A stretch of 64,000 nucleotides of DNA from JABSSA01 sp039960995 (GTDB lineage: Bacteria > Pseudomonadota > Alphaproteobacteria > Rhodobacterales > Rhodobacteraceae), in contig JBDVKF010000029.1 in assembly GCA_039960995.1 (NCBI GenBank), positions 1 through 64,000 of the forward strand, written 5' to 3'. The position numbers and the translations under genes are program-made. The notes beneath the pieces were generated by a model that was not told the DNA's origin, searched no databases, and saw only the letters and a program-made list of their open reading frames with translations. Positions 45,119 to 54,475 of the stretch are shown here, one piece after another; position 1 is the stretch's first letter; every line of letters begins with the position of its first letter.

Positions 45119-46411
45119 TTAATCAACGAACGGATCACGCACCAAAATGGTGTCTTCGCGCTCGGGTGAGGTCGACAGCATCGCAACCGGGCAGTCGATC
45201 AATTCTTCGACACGGCGCACATATTTGATCGCGTTTGCAGGCAGATCGGCCCAACTGCGCGCGCCTTCTGTGCTTTCGGACCAGCCGGGCATGTCCTCAT
45301 AGATGGGCGTACAGCGTGCCTGATGATTGGCGGCCGTGGGCAGATAATCGATCCGCTCACCGTCCAGTTCATAGCCCGTACAGATGCGCAAAGTTTCAAA
45401 CCCGTCCAACACGTCCAGCTTGGTCAAAGCGATCCCGTTTACGCCCGATGTTGCGCAGGTTTGTTTGACCAATGTGGCATCAAACCAACCACAGCGGCGT
45501 TTGCGGCCTGTTGTGGTGCCAAACTCGTGGCCGCGTTCGCCAAGCCGTTGACCATCCGCGTCTTCTAATTCGGTTGGAAACGGTCCTTCGCCGACGCGCG
45601 TAGTATAGGCTTTGACGATGCCAAGGACAAAATCGATAGCGCCGGGGCCAACGCCAACGCCTGTCGCGGCTTGGCCTGCGATTACGTTAGACGATGTGAC
45701 AAACGGATATGTGCCGAAATCGATATCCAGCAACGCGCCTTGCGCGCCTTCAAACAAGATGCGTTTTCCGGCCTTGCGGGCGTCGTTCATAACTTTCCAC
45801 ACAGGTGCCGCATATTTGAGAATTTCCGGCGCAATGGCGCGCAGCTCGTTCAACAAAGCGTCTCGGTCCACTGTGGGCAAGCCCAATCCGCGACGCAGTG
45901 CATCGTGATGCACCAAAGCGCGGTCCACACGACGTTCCAGCGTTTCTGGATCGGCCAGATCAGCCACGCGCACACACCTGCGTCCCACTTTGTCTTCGTA
46001 GGCTGGGCCAATGCCGCGACCGGTGGTGCCAATTTTGGCCACCGAATTCTGAGCTTCGCGGGCACGGTCCAATTCGCCGTGGATCGGCAGGATCAGCGGT
46101 GTGTTTTCGGCAACCATCAGCGTGTCGGGCGAAATATCTACGCCTTGCGCACGGATCGTCGCGATTTCTTTGACAAGATGCCAAGGGTCCAGAACAACGC
46201 CGTTCCCAATCACACTCAGCTTGCCAGACCGCACAACACCCGAGGGCAACGCGTGCAGTTTGTAAACCTCACCGTCGATAACCAAAGTATGGCCTGCATT
46301 GTGGCCACCTTGAAACCGCGCGATGACATCAGCACGTTCACTGAGCCAGTCCACGATCTTACCTTTGCCTTCGTCACCCCATTGGGCACCCACGACAACC
46401 ACGTTGGCCAT
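45119..46411 (-). CDS. purA: Adenylosuccinate synthase
   Basis: 430 aa from the ATG at 46411 with an ACGGAGAGACC ribosome binding site; the longer frame overlaps the divergent gene and is not real. Joins IMP and aspartate in AMP synthesis. MANVVVVGAQWGDEGKGKIV is the GTP P-loop region, then GGHNAGHTLV (IMP site), GTTGRGIGPAYEDK and GRKRRCGWFD. Complete. Confidence 0.97.
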   Translation of the reverse strand: MANVVVVGAQWGDEGKGKIVDWLSERADVIARFQGGHNAGHTLVIDGEVYKLHALPSGVVRSGKLSVIGNGVVLDPWHLVKEIATIRAQGVDISPDTLMVAENTPLILPIHGELDRAREAQNSVAKIGTTGRGIGPAYEDKVGRRCVRVADLADPETLERRVDRALVHHDALRRGLGLPTVDRDALLNELRAIAPEILKYAAPVWKVMNDARKAGKRILFEGAQGALLDIDFGTYPFVTSSNVIAGQAATGVGVGPGAIDFVLGIVKAYTTRVGEGPFPTELEDADGQRLGERGHEFGTTTGRKRRCGWFDATLVKQTCATSGVNGIALTKLDVLDGFETLRICTGYELDGERIDYLPTAANHQARCTPIYEDMPGWSESTEGARSWADLPANAIKYVRRVEELIDCPVAMLSTSPEREDTILVRDPFVD

Positions 46412-46545
46412 AAAGGTCTCTCCGTTTACAAAACCCGAGCGTCTATAGCGCTCTGGATGGTGGGGCGAAACCTTTATTTCTAATCGTCTGGACACAAGCG
46501 GCTTGATCAGGCAGTTCTGGCGCAAATTATCCTGAGGACGAGCAG

Positions 46546-46941
46546 ATGGGTTTTCTTTATCGTTGGGTCTGTGCCTTTGCGCTTTTGGCGCTGACATATA
46601 ACCCTACTCAGTACAATTACGTGCGCTGGGTTTTGGATTTTGGCCGAGACAATATGTCTGTGGCTGTTTTGTTGGGGCTGCTGTTGCTGGTGGCCTATAT
46701 CATCTATCTGCGCGCCACATTGCGATCCATTGGGGCATTTGGGATGGCGCTGATTCTCGCTTTGGTCGGCGCATTGCTTTGGGTGCTGTATGATTTTGGC
46801 GTGCTTACTCTGGATGATCCGGGACTGATCACTTGGCTGGGACTGCTGGCTTTGTCGCTGGTTCTGGGCATCGGGCTCAGCTGGTCCATTGTACGGCGTA
46901 ACCTTTCTGGTCAGGCCGACATGGATGACGTGGACGAATAA
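46546..46941 (+). CDS. DUF6524-like membrane protein
   Basis: 131 aa, four helices, with a short acidic C-terminal tail (DMDDVDE). NPTQYNYVRWVLDFGRDNMS early in the chain is what I associate with DUF6524. Divergent from purA (134-bp gap holding both promoters), convergent with the nitrile hydratase operon. Confidence 0.7.
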   Translation: MGFLYRWVCAFALLALTYNPTQYNYVRWVLDFGRDNMSVAVLLGLLLLVAYIIYLRATLRSIGAFGMALILALVGALLWVLYDFGVLTLDDPGLITWLGLLALSLVLGIGLSWSIVRRNLSGQADMDDVDE

Positions 46942-47253
46942 TCAGCGGGCCAGTTTTACCGGATCGCCATGAGGCGTATTTAGATAGGCTGTTTCCCAAG
47001 CGGCGCGCATGGTTTCGATTTGCGCGTCGTTGGCCAGCCCCAAATCCCGCAGCTTGGTTTCCAAGGTCTCAAGCCATGCTGCGAAATAATCGTCGCCCCC
47101 GTTTAAGTCTTTGTCAGTGCCATGACGCTTTAATGTTGCCGAAAAACCTGCGGCCCAATCCGGCCATGTAAAATGACCCGCTTCGTGCAAATGCACTGTC
47201 AGGGCGAACAGTTGAGCATGCCAGGGCGCTTGAAACGCGGGTTCTGGCCTCAT
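46942..47253 (-). CDS. Nitrile hydratase accessory protein (activator)
   Basis: 103 aa from the ATG at 47253, which overlaps the beta-subunit stop as ATGA. HAQLFALTVHLHEAGHFTWP and the DYFAAWLETLETKL segment match the small activator needed to load metal into the alpha subunit. Last gene of the three-gene operon, as in other cobalt nitrile hydratase loci. Confidence 0.88.
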   Translation of the reverse strand: MRPEPAFQAPWHAQLFALTVHLHEAGHFTWPDWAAGFSATLKRHGTDKDLNGGDDYFAAWLETLETKLRDLGLANDAQIETMRAAWETAYLNTPHGDPVKLAR

Positions 47254-47927
47254 GTTGTCCCGTCCAAATAGCTTTGCCACAGATCAAGGATGATCTCATC
47301 CTTGGGGTGTTCGGGGTGTTGCCACAGGTCTTGAGCTTGGAACGCGACCGCATATAGCGGTTCGGCAGCTTCACCATGTCCATGTGCGTTGCTGTCAGGC
47401 AGGATATGTGTCCCGTGATACCGAACCACCCGCCCCGTCGCACCCGCCGCATAGACGGGCAATCGTGTGTGCCCACCTGACGTTTGCATATTGCCAGCCG
47501 CACGGGTGCGCACGATATCACCCGGCTTGAACAGCGCCGCGATATCGCTGGGCCGGTCTGCGGGGCCACCTTTGGCCAAAGCCGCGGCCACTGCGTCAGG
47601 TTTCAGCTTGCGATCCGCAAGGGTACTGCCTGCTGTTCCGCGCCCGTCAGCAAGCTCTTGCGGGGTCAGGACATCGTTTTCGACCAACAGATTGGTCAAA
47701 GCCGCCATCCACTTTTCGTAATAGCTGAAACGCGTATAATCTTTTGGTGTCAGGCGTTCACGGGAATGGCGCGATATATCAAGGTTCCACTTGCCCAAAC
47801 TGCCGCAGGCCAACGTGATGGCCAAAGCACGCGCATGCCAGTCTTTTTCAAAAACCGGGTCGGCTTCGGATTCAGGTGTCACAGCCCCATCGCCGAAACG
47901 CCCGCCCATATCGTGAATACGCGTCAT
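47250..47927 (-). CDS. nthB: Nitrile hydratase beta subunit
   Basis: 225 aa. IHDMGGRFGDGAVTPESEAD at the start, FSYYEKWMAALTNLLVE, FKPGDIVRTRAAGNMQTSGG, HTRLPVYAAGATGRVVRYHG and AEPLYAVAFQAQDLW are in the usual order of the beta subunit. Overlaps the alpha-subunit gene by 4 bases. It forms the heterodimer that hydrates nitriles to amides. Confidence 0.93.
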   Translation of the reverse strand: MTRIHDMGGRFGDGAVTPESEADPVFEKDWHARALAITLACGSLGKWNLDISRHSRERLTPKDYTRFSYYEKWMAALTNLLVENDVLTPQELADGRGTAGSTLADRKLKPDAVAAALAKGGPADRPSDIAALFKPGDIVRTRAAGNMQTSGGHTRLPVYAAGATGRVVRYHGTHILPDSNAHGHGEAAEPLYAVAFQAQDLWQHPEHPKDEIILDLWQSYLDGTT

Positions 47928-48541
47928 GGGGTTTTCGCCAGTTCTGTTCCGATCATGCTGTTGCGCGTTACGAGGTCTGTCAGCGCGTCTTCGGACAAGC
48001 CTTCGGTGCCACTTGGGCGCATCGGCAAAACCAAATATCGCACTTCAGCTGTCGAATCCCACACCCGAACGGATGTTTCGGCAGGCAGATTGACACCAAA
48101 TTCGGCCAAGACCTTGCGCGGCTCACGCACGGCGCGGGCGCGATATGCGTCGGATTTGTACCATCCCGGCGGAATACCAAGCAGCGGCCACGGGTAACAC
48201 GAGCACAGCGTACACACGACCATGTTGTGTGTATCGGGCGTGTTTTCGACAACGACCATGTGTTCGCCTTGTCGTCCGCAATATCCCAGATCGCTTACAG
48301 CGGCGGTGGCGTCCTGAATTAGGGATTCGCGAAAACCCGCGTCCATCCACGCTTTTGCAACAACACGCGCACCATTGCGCGGGCCAATTTTATTTTCATA
48401 TGTGTCTATGATCGCATCCAGCGTCGCAGGATCGATCAACCCCTTATCCGTGAGAATCGTCTCAAGAGCCTTTACCCGTAAGGCTGGATCGGAAGGCAAC
48501 AGGGCGTGCGGGTCGTCGTGATCATGATGGTCATGTGGCAT
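47924..48541 (-). CDS. nthA: Nitrile hydratase alpha subunit (cobalt type)
   Basis: 205 aa from ATG 48541; a longer frame runs upstream but the His/Asp-rich MPHDHHDHDDPHALLPSDPA is a normal family start. The metal claw VCTLCSCYPWPLL (residues 109-121, Cys110-Thr-Leu-Cys113-Ser-Cys115) has Thr where the iron enzymes have Ser, indicating cobalt. An amidase that would use the product is not in the window. First gene of the operon, divergent from secG. Confidence 0.93.
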   Translation of the reverse strand: MPHDHHDHDDPHALLPSDPALRVKALETILTDKGLIDPATLDAIIDTYENKIGPRNGARVVAKAWMDAGFRESLIQDATAAVSDLGYCGRQGEHMVVVENTPDTHNMVVCTLCSCYPWPLLGIPPGWYKSDAYRARAVREPRKVLAEFGVNLPAETSVRVWDSTAEVRYLVLPMRPSGTEGLSEDALTDLVTRNSMIGTELAKTP

Positions 48542-48650
48542 GAAATGACCATGCCCACACACGCATTTCGAGTCCAGCCCAGAACGCCCTTGCTTGGTCG
48601 GCATGAATTGCATAGATACCGCCCATCGTGCAGTCAGCCCACGTAGGTTT

Positions 48651-49016
48651 ATGGAAAACGTCGTACTCGTCATTCATCTGTTTTTGGCCCTAGGCCTAAT
48701 CATTGTCGTGCTCATGCAGCGCTCCGAAGGTGGAGGGCTTGGAATGGGCGGTGGCGGTGGTGCCATGACCTCAGGACGGGCAGCCGCAACGGCGCTTGGA
48801 AAGCTGACTTGGGTTCTTGCAATTGCATTTATCATCACGTCGATCACATTGACGATTATTGCGGCGCAAAAGTCCGCAGGGTCTTCGGTTGTGGATCAAT
48901 TGGGTGCGACACCACCTGCAGCAGAGGGTGGCGACGATCCACTTGTTCCGCCTGCAGATAACCTGTTGCCACCTTCATTGGATGATGATGCGCCGCTGGT
49001 CCCGTCTGCGGACTAG
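48651..49016 (+). CDS. secG: Preprotein translocase subunit SecG
   Basis: 121 aa from the ATG at 48651. Two helices (VVLVIHLFLALGLIIVVLMQ and LTWVLAIAFIITSITLTIIA) separated by the glycine-rich loop RSEGGGLGMGGGGG, diagnostic for SecG, then an acidic Pro-rich tail (PPAAEGGDDPLVPPAD) as in other alphaproteobacteria. Located 163 bp upstream of pyrG, a common alphaproteobacterial order. A small GTTGCAG/CTGCAAC hairpin follows at 49024-49044 without a T-tract. Confidence 0.95.
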   Translation: MENVVLVIHLFLALGLIIVVLMQRSEGGGLGMGGGGGAMTSGRAAATALGKLTWVLAIAFIITSITLTIIAAQKSAGSSVVDQLGATPPAAEGGDDPLVPPADNLLPPSLDDDAPLVPSAD

Positions 49017-49179
49017 ACCTAGCGTTGCAGTAAAAAGCTGCAACATCATCTTGCGCGAACACTTGCTCTTTTGGGGCGAATCTTTATAAGCTGTAATCCC
49101 GTGGGGTATGGTCAATCCGACCCCTCTCGATTCGGCGATTCCTTAATAATGCCGATCAGAACGGGGAGATCGACAAACC

Positions 49180-50823
49180 ATGGCACGCTTTATTTTTATC
49201 ACAGGCGGTGTTGTGTCCTCATTGGGCAAAGGGCTTGCTTCGGCAGCTTTGGGTGCGCTGTTGCAGGCACGTGGTTATTCAGTGCGATTGCGCAAACTGG
49301 ATCCTTATCTGAATGTGGACCCCGGTACGATGTCACCGTTTGAACATGGCGAAGTCTTTGTCACGGATGATGGGGCCGAAACCGATCTGGATTTGGGCCA
49401 TTATGAACGATTTACCGGTGTTGCCGCGCGCATGACGGACTCGGTCAGTTCTGGGCGCGTTTATTCCAATGTCCTCGAAAAAGAACGGCGCGGCGATTAC
49501 TTGGGCAAAACGATTCAGGTGATTCCGCATGTGACAAATGAAATCAAAGACTTCATCTCGATCGGTGAAGACGAGGTTGATTTCATGTTGTGCGAAATTG
49601 GCGGCACCGTTGGTGACATCGAAGGCCTGCCTTTCTTTGAGGCCATTCGTCAGTTCAGTCAGGACAAGCCACGCGGACAATGTTTGTTCATGCATTTGAC
49701 CCTGTTGCCTTGGATGAAGGCCAGCGGAGAACTGAAGACAAAACCGACGCAACACAGCGTGAAAGAACTGCGATCCATCGGCATTGCGCCCGATATTCTG
49801 GTTTGCCGTTCCGAAGGCCCGATTCCCGTAAAAGAACGCGAAAAACTGGCCTTGTTCTGTAACGTGCGCCCTGACAGCGTGATTGCCGCGCAGGACCTTT
49901 CGACAATCTACGACGCCCCCCTGACTTATCATCGGGAAGGTCTGGATCAGGCGGTTCTGGATGCTTTCCAGATTTCGCCCGCCCCCAAACCGGATTTGCG
50001 CAAGTGGGAAGATGTCAGCGACCGTATTCACAATGCCGAAGGAATTGTGAAAATCGCGATTGTTGGCAAATACACTCAGCTTGAAGATGCGTATAAATCC
50101 ATCGCTGAGGCCCTGACACATGGCGGTATGGCGAATCGTGTGCGAGTCAAAGTGGAATGGGTCGATGCGGAATTGTTTGATACCGAAGACGCCGCCCCGC
50201 ATCTGGACGGGTTTCATGCTATTCTTGTGCCCGGTGGTTTTGGCGAACGCGGGACTGAGGGCAAAATAAAAGCCGCTCAATTTGCGCGTGAACATCAAAT
50301 TCCGTACCTTGGCATCTGCCTGGGCATGCAAATGGCCGTTATTGAGGCTGCGCGCAATTGCGCCGGGCTCGAGAAGGCCGGATCAGAAGAGTTTGACCAC
50401 GAAGCTGGCGCAAAACGGTTTGAACCGGTTGTGTATCACCTGAAAGAGTGGGTGCAGGGCAACGAAAAAGTATCGCGTAAGGTCGAGGACGACAAAGGCG
50501 GCACGATGCGCTTGGGGGCCTATGATGCGGTTCTAACCGAAGGGTCAAAGGTTGCGGATGTTTACGGGACGACCACGATCGACGAACGCCATCGCCACAG
50601 ATACGAAGTGGACATTAAGTACCGGAAACAACTGGAAAAAGCGGGTCTGACTTTTTCCGGCATGTCACCGGATGGACGGCTGCCCGAAATCATCGAATGG
50701 CCAGACCATCCATGGTTCGTTGGGGTGCAATTCCACCCGGAACTAAAATCCAAACCGTTCGATCCACACCCCCTGTTTCGCGACTTTGTTCGCGCAGCCA
50801 AGGACATGAGCCGACTGGTCTAA
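49180..50823 (+). CDS. pyrG: CTP synthase
   Basis: 547 aa. Amidates UTP to CTP using glutamine. Synthetase domain: ARFIFITGGVVSSLGKGLAS (P-loop region), then LRKLDPYLNVDPGTMSPFEH; glutaminase domain: VPGGFGERGTEGK, nucleophile in YLGICLGMQMAVIE, and His/Glu in FHPELKSKPF. Complete. Long antisense open frames over this gene are codon-bias shadows. Confidence 0.97.
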   Translation: MARFIFITGGVVSSLGKGLASAALGALLQARGYSVRLRKLDPYLNVDPGTMSPFEHGEVFVTDDGAETDLDLGHYERFTGVAARMTDSVSSGRVYSNVLEKERRGDYLGKTIQVIPHVTNEIKDFISIGEDEVDFMLCEIGGTVGDIEGLPFFEAIRQFSQDKPRGQCLFMHLTLLPWMKASGELKTKPTQHSVKELRSIGIAPDILVCRSEGPIPVKEREKLALFCNVRPDSVIAAQDLSTIYDAPLTYHREGLDQAVLDAFQISPAPKPDLRKWEDVSDRIHNAEGIVKIAIVGKYTQLEDAYKSIAEALTHGGMANRVRVKVEWVDAELFDTEDAAPHLDGFHAILVPGGFGERGTEGKIKAAQFAREHQIPYLGICLGMQMAVIEAARNCAGLEKAGSEEFDHEAGAKRFEPVVYHLKEWVQGNEKVSRKVEDDKGGTMRLGAYDAVLTEGSKVADVYGTTTIDERHRHRYEVDIKYRKQLEKAGLTFSGMSPDGRLPEIIEWPDHPWFVGVQFHPELKSKPFDPHPLFRDFVRAAKDMSRLV

Positions 50824-50902
50824 CGGCAAGCCTCTGTGGAAAGTTGAATACTTGTGGTAGAATCGATGCATTACACGCAACGATTTGAAAGAGATTTTTT
50901 CC

Positions 50903-51769
50903 ATGGCATTATTTCAAACAGGGCCGGATCGTTACCAAACTGATCCAGACGCTTTTGGCAACGTAGACCAGGAGCGCATTGTTAAGATCGTCGGTATTGT
51001 AGCGCTTGCTTTGCCGATTGTCCTTTGGATTGCATCCCACAATCCGATTCACGCAACGTGCTTTCGGTTTTCAATCAGCCATTTTTACTATGCTCCGTTT
51101 TGGGGCACGTTCTTTACCGGGGCCTTGTTCTTTATTGGCACCTACCTGATGGTCTGGCAGGGCGAGGAAAAATCAAAAGCTGATGGGCGCATGGCAACCC
51201 GCGCTGGCTTTTCCGCGTTTGGAGTTGCGTTGTTTCCCACCGGTGGCTGGGGCTGCGATGAAAAGACGTTTTCGGCCCGCCCCATGACTGATTTTGGATT
51301 GCCTGATGGAGCTGACTTCCCCGCTCTTATCCCGCCACAGGGGGATGCAGAGTCCGTCGCAAATGCCTATTTTTCATTGGAATTCCCGATTGCAGCCTTG
51401 GCGTGGCTTCAAGCAGAATGGATCCATTACGCATCTGCTGCGTTTATGTTCAGTTTTTTGGCGTGGTTTGCCTTGGCCATTTTCACGCGGGTCAGTCCAC
51501 AACACAAGTTGCCAAATGGTGAATTGAAACCACGTAAAGCCCGCCGCAACACCATTTATTTTTTCACAGGCGCGTTGATCATCCTGTGCATCTTAGCGCT
51601 GCTCTTGTCGTTTATTCTGAACCTGATTGGTGTGGACATGGATTGGTGGGACAGCGCCAATTTGACTTTTTGGTTCGAAGCCATTGCGTTGGTATCGTTT
51701 GGGACATCTTGGATGGTGAAGGGGCGGATTTTCCCCTTCTTGAACGACGAAGTATCAACCGCACGTTAA
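50903..51769 (+). CDS. Multi-pass membrane protein, unknown
   Basis: 288 aa from the ATG at 50903 (a TTG-type start 18 bp earlier is possible). At least six helices (VKIVGIVALALPIVLWIA first; TFWFEAIALVSFGTSWMV last), with a conserved-looking periplasmic stretch FPTGGWGCDEKTFSARPMTD. No family recognised; not obviously in an operon with pyrG. Confidence 0.75.
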   Translation: MALFQTGPDRYQTDPDAFGNVDQERIVKIVGIVALALPIVLWIASHNPIHATCFRFSISHFYYAPFWGTFFTGALFFIGTYLMVWQGEEKSKADGRMATRAGFSAFGVALFPTGGWGCDEKTFSARPMTDFGLPDGADFPALIPPQGDAESVANAYFSLEFPIAALAWLQAEWIHYASAAFMFSFLAWFALAIFTRVSPQHKLPNGELKPRKARRNTIYFFTGALIILCILALLLSFILNLIGVDMDWWDSANLTFWFEAIALVSFGTSWMVKGRIFPFLNDEVSTAR

Positions 51770-51934
51770 GGGGGTGTTGTTGACTGACCTACCACTGGCT
51801 GCGGCGCACAGCGCGCCGCAGTGATTGGAAAACAACCACAAACAAATTCTGTATCATTAAGGCTTGCATGGGCGGGACGAAATCGACAGGTTTGGCCTGC
51901 GCTAGATATGTGCGGATCGTCTATGGGGGACAGG

Positions 51935-52393
51935 ATGACAGGAGTGATCGCAAAGTTTTTCCCGCGACGGTCGCCGAAGAAACCGTCATTGCCACAGCCA
52001 ACGCCTCAGCTTGCTTTGGGAGCATTGTTGGTACGGATTGCGTTTGCGGATCGTGAATACAAAGCCGCAGAAGTCAGCGCAATTGACCGCATTTTATCGA
52101 CAACTTTCAATTTGGGCCCGATAGAAGCCGCAAAATTGCGTGCCACATGTGAGGCATTGGAACGCGACGCTCCGGGCACACCTGAATTTACCCGCATTTT
52201 GCACGATGAAATCTTGTACGGCGAACGGCGTATGCTGGCGTCTGCGATGTGGCAGATCATTCTGGCCGATGGTGAACATGCCGAAATTGAAGAGGCCGTT
52301 TTGCACCAGATTGAGACGGCTTTAGGCATCACTCCGGAAGATTCTGTAGAAATCAAGGCTGCCGCCACTGGCGCTCGTGACCTGAATGCATAA
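51935..52393 (+). CDS. TerB-like protein 1
   Basis: 152 aa from the ATG at 51935 (GGGGACAGG upstream). After a basic N-terminus comes an all-helical TerB-type core: LGALLVRIAFADREYKAAEV, then AMWQIILADGEHAEIEEAVL and LGITPEDSVE. The acidic residues of the DGE/DREY helices are the expected metal-binding positions in the TerB fold. It is a paralogue of the next gene and precedes it by 9 bp. Confidence 0.85.
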   Translation: MTGVIAKFFPRRSPKKPSLPQPTPQLALGALLVRIAFADREYKAAEVSAIDRILSTTFNLGPIEAAKLRATCEALERDAPGTPEFTRILHDEILYGERRMLASAMWQIILADGEHAEIEEAVLHQIETALGITPEDSVEIKAAATGARDLNA

Positions 52394-52402
52394 GTTGGCA
52401 TA

Positions 52403-52837
52403 ATGTTTGGTGATTTTCTCAAAAGACTGACTCAGCCGGAGCCTGCTCCGTTAAATGATCATGATGCCCGCTTGGCCCTGACCGCGTTGCTGGTCCGGAT
52501 TGCACGATCCGATGGCACCTATGATGGTGACGAAGTGTCCCGCATCGATCAAATTTCACAACAACGGTATGGGCTGGACACTGCCGGGGCCACGGATTTG
52601 CGAACGCAGGCAGAAACACTTGAATCCGAAGCGCCAGACACCGTTCGATTCACCCGCGCGATCAAGGACGCAGTGCCCTATGAAGACCGCCTAGGCGTGA
52701 TTGAAGCTCTTTGGACCGTGGTTTTGGCCGATGGCACACGAGCCAAGGAAGAAGACGCATTGATGCGATTGGTGGCTAATCTGCTGGGTATCAGTGATCG
52801 AGACAGCGCAATCGCGCGCCAAAAGGTCAACGAATGA
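52403..52837 (+). CDS. TerB-like protein 2
   Basis: 144 aa. Same architecture as its neighbour: LTALLVRIARSDGTYDGDEV early, ALWTVVLADGTRAKEEDALM late and LLGISDRDSAI at the end. The stop overlaps the start of the PhnD-like gene (ATGA, 52834-52837), so the pair and the PhnD-like protein are made together. Confidence 0.88.
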   Translation: MFGDFLKRLTQPEPAPLNDHDARLALTALLVRIARSDGTYDGDEVSRIDQISQQRYGLDTAGATDLRTQAETLESEAPDTVRFTRAIKDAVPYEDRLGVIEALWTVVLADGTRAKEEDALMRLVANLLGISDRDSAIARQKVNE

Positions 52838-53559
52838 TCGCATCCCTTGGCATGTATGACATGCCTTTGACTGCGGCGGACAACGACATTTTCTGGTCTT
52901 TGATCCACAAAAACATCGGTACTGGACCTAACAAGCTGGATCGCGAGACGCCCATCTGGGACGTCTGGCAATCCCCTGATCTGTTATTTGCACAAACCTG
53001 CAGTATGCCTTTTCGAACGCGACTTGCCGGTAAGGTCACATTGATTGGAACCCCCGATTACGCGCTGCCCGGCTGCCCCCCCGGTTATTACCGCAGTGTT
53101 TTGATTACCCGTATCAACGGCCCCCTGAATTTGCGCGACCTGGCGGGGGCCAGCATGGCGTATAATGAAAGCCTATCGCAATCAGGTTGGGCCGCCCCTT
53201 TATTGTATCTAACGGAACAGGGATTAAAGCCTGGAAAAATGATTGAAACCGGCGCGCATGCGCAATCCGCATGCGCTGTGGCCAATGCTCAGGCCGATTT
53301 TGCAGCCATTGATGCGCTCACTTGGTTGATGCTGCGGCAATCCGATCCGGGGTTAACTGCACGACTAAAAGTCATCGATGAAACGCCGCCCACGCCCGCC
53401 CTCCCCTATATCACGGCCAATCACCGCGATGCGGAGCCTATCGCAAAAGCCACGGCCCAAGCGATTAAAGAATTGCCAACCAAGTCGCGAGGAATTCTAA
53501 ACGTTCGCCAACTGGTACATATTTCGCCTGAAACATATCTGGCGCTGCCCAACCCTTAA
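52834..53559 (+). CDS. PhnD-like phosphonate-binding fold protein, cytoplasmic
   Basis: 241 aa. The chain follows the PhnD/PF12974 pattern (IASLGMYDMPLTAADNDIFW, YRSVLITRINGPLNLRDLAG, AVANAQADFAAIDALTWLML, then ITANHRDAEPIAKATAQAIK) but begins without any signal peptide, so it is not a normal periplasmic receptor. It may bind a small anion inside the cell. A 9-bp GCGCATGCG/CGCATGCGC inverted repeat (53254-53276) lies inside the gene. Coupled to the TerB pair. Confidence 0.8.
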   Translation: MIASLGMYDMPLTAADNDIFWSLIHKNIGTGPNKLDRETPIWDVWQSPDLLFAQTCSMPFRTRLAGKVTLIGTPDYALPGCPPGYYRSVLITRINGPLNLRDLAGASMAYNESLSQSGWAAPLLYLTEQGLKPGKMIETGAHAQSACAVANAQADFAAIDALTWLMLRQSDPGLTARLKVIDETPPTPALPYITANHRDAEPIAKATAQAIKELPTKSRGILNVRQLVHISPETYLALPNP

Positions 53560-53680
53560 GCGGTGGCACGTTGTCCTTACGTCAACTTTCACCTCGAAAG
53601 TGATGCTGCCAAGATTGAGCATGGACAAGCCAAGGTTTTTGCGTCCTTATACCGCCCAATCAACAACAAACGGGCTGCCA

Positions 53681-54454
53681 GTGTCCGACACAGCTGTCAT
53701 TGAAATTCGCGATCTGCATAAAGCTTATGGATCGCTTGAAGTCTTAAAAGGCGTCGATATCCTTGCCAATCGCGGGGACGTTGTGTCGCTTATTGGGTCG
53801 TCGGGATCGGGCAAATCAACGTTGTTGCGGTGCTGCAATCTGCTTGAAGACAGTCAGCAAGGCGATGTGGTTTTTCAAGGCGAAGCCGTAAAGTGGCAGG
53901 GCAGTGGATTGGCGCGCCGGCCGGGTGATCCGAAACAGGTTTTGCGCATTCGCACAAACCTGTCGATGGTGTTTCAACAATTCAATCTGTGGGCTCATAT
54001 GACGATCTTGCAGAATGTCATGGAAGCGCCTGTTACCGTTTTGCGGCGCGACCCCGCTGAGGCCGAAGCGGCAGCGCGGCGGTATCTGGATCAGGTTGGC
54101 ATCGGCGACAAATGCGATGTCTATCCGGCGCAATTGTCCGGTGGACAACAACAACGTGCCGCGATTGCGCGAGCGTTGGCGATGGAACCAGAAGCCTTGT
54201 TGTTTGACGAACCAACCTCGGCACTTGACCCAGAATTGGAACAAGAGGTTGTCAAAGTTATCAAGGAATTGGCGCGTGAAGGTCGCACGATGCTGATTGT
54301 GACACATGACATGAAACTGGCAGCAGATGTGTCAGATCACGTGGTCTTTCTGCATCAAGGATTGATCGAAGAAGAAGGGACGCCAAACACAGTGTTCGGT
54401 GCGCCAAAATCAGAGCGTTTGCGTGGATTTCTATCCGCGACACATGCCGCATAA
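53681..54454 (+). CDS. Polar amino acid ABC importer ATPase (HisP/GlnQ type)
   Basis: 257 aa from the GTG at 53681, where the family's VIEIRDLHKAYG begins; ATG starts from 53600 add 27 unrelated residues and cannot be excluded. Walker A IGSSGSGKST, Q-loop MVFQQFNLWAHMT, signature LSGGQQQRAAIARALA, Walker B LLFDEPTSALDP, switch His in THDM. Works with the three genes that follow. Confidence 0.92.
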   Translation: MSDTAVIEIRDLHKAYGSLEVLKGVDILANRGDVVSLIGSSGSGKSTLLRCCNLLEDSQQGDVVFQGEAVKWQGSGLARRPGDPKQVLRIRTNLSMVFQQFNLWAHMTILQNVMEAPVTVLRRDPAEAEAAARRYLDQVGIGDKCDVYPAQLSGGQQQRAAIARALAMEPEALLFDEPTSALDPELEQEVVKVIKELAREGRTMLIVTHDMKLAADVSDHVVFLHQGLIEEEGTPNTVFGAPKSERLRGFLSATHAA

Positions 54455-54475
54455 AAAACTAGGGAGTTATCTATC

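Noticed and set aside
49024..49044. GTTGCAG/CTGCAAC hairpin after secG as a terminator
   Set aside because: Seven-bp stem but no T-tract on either strand.
49333..50331. 332-aa open frame antisense to pyrG
   Set aside because: Codon-bias shadow of a well-identified gene, no recognisable residues.
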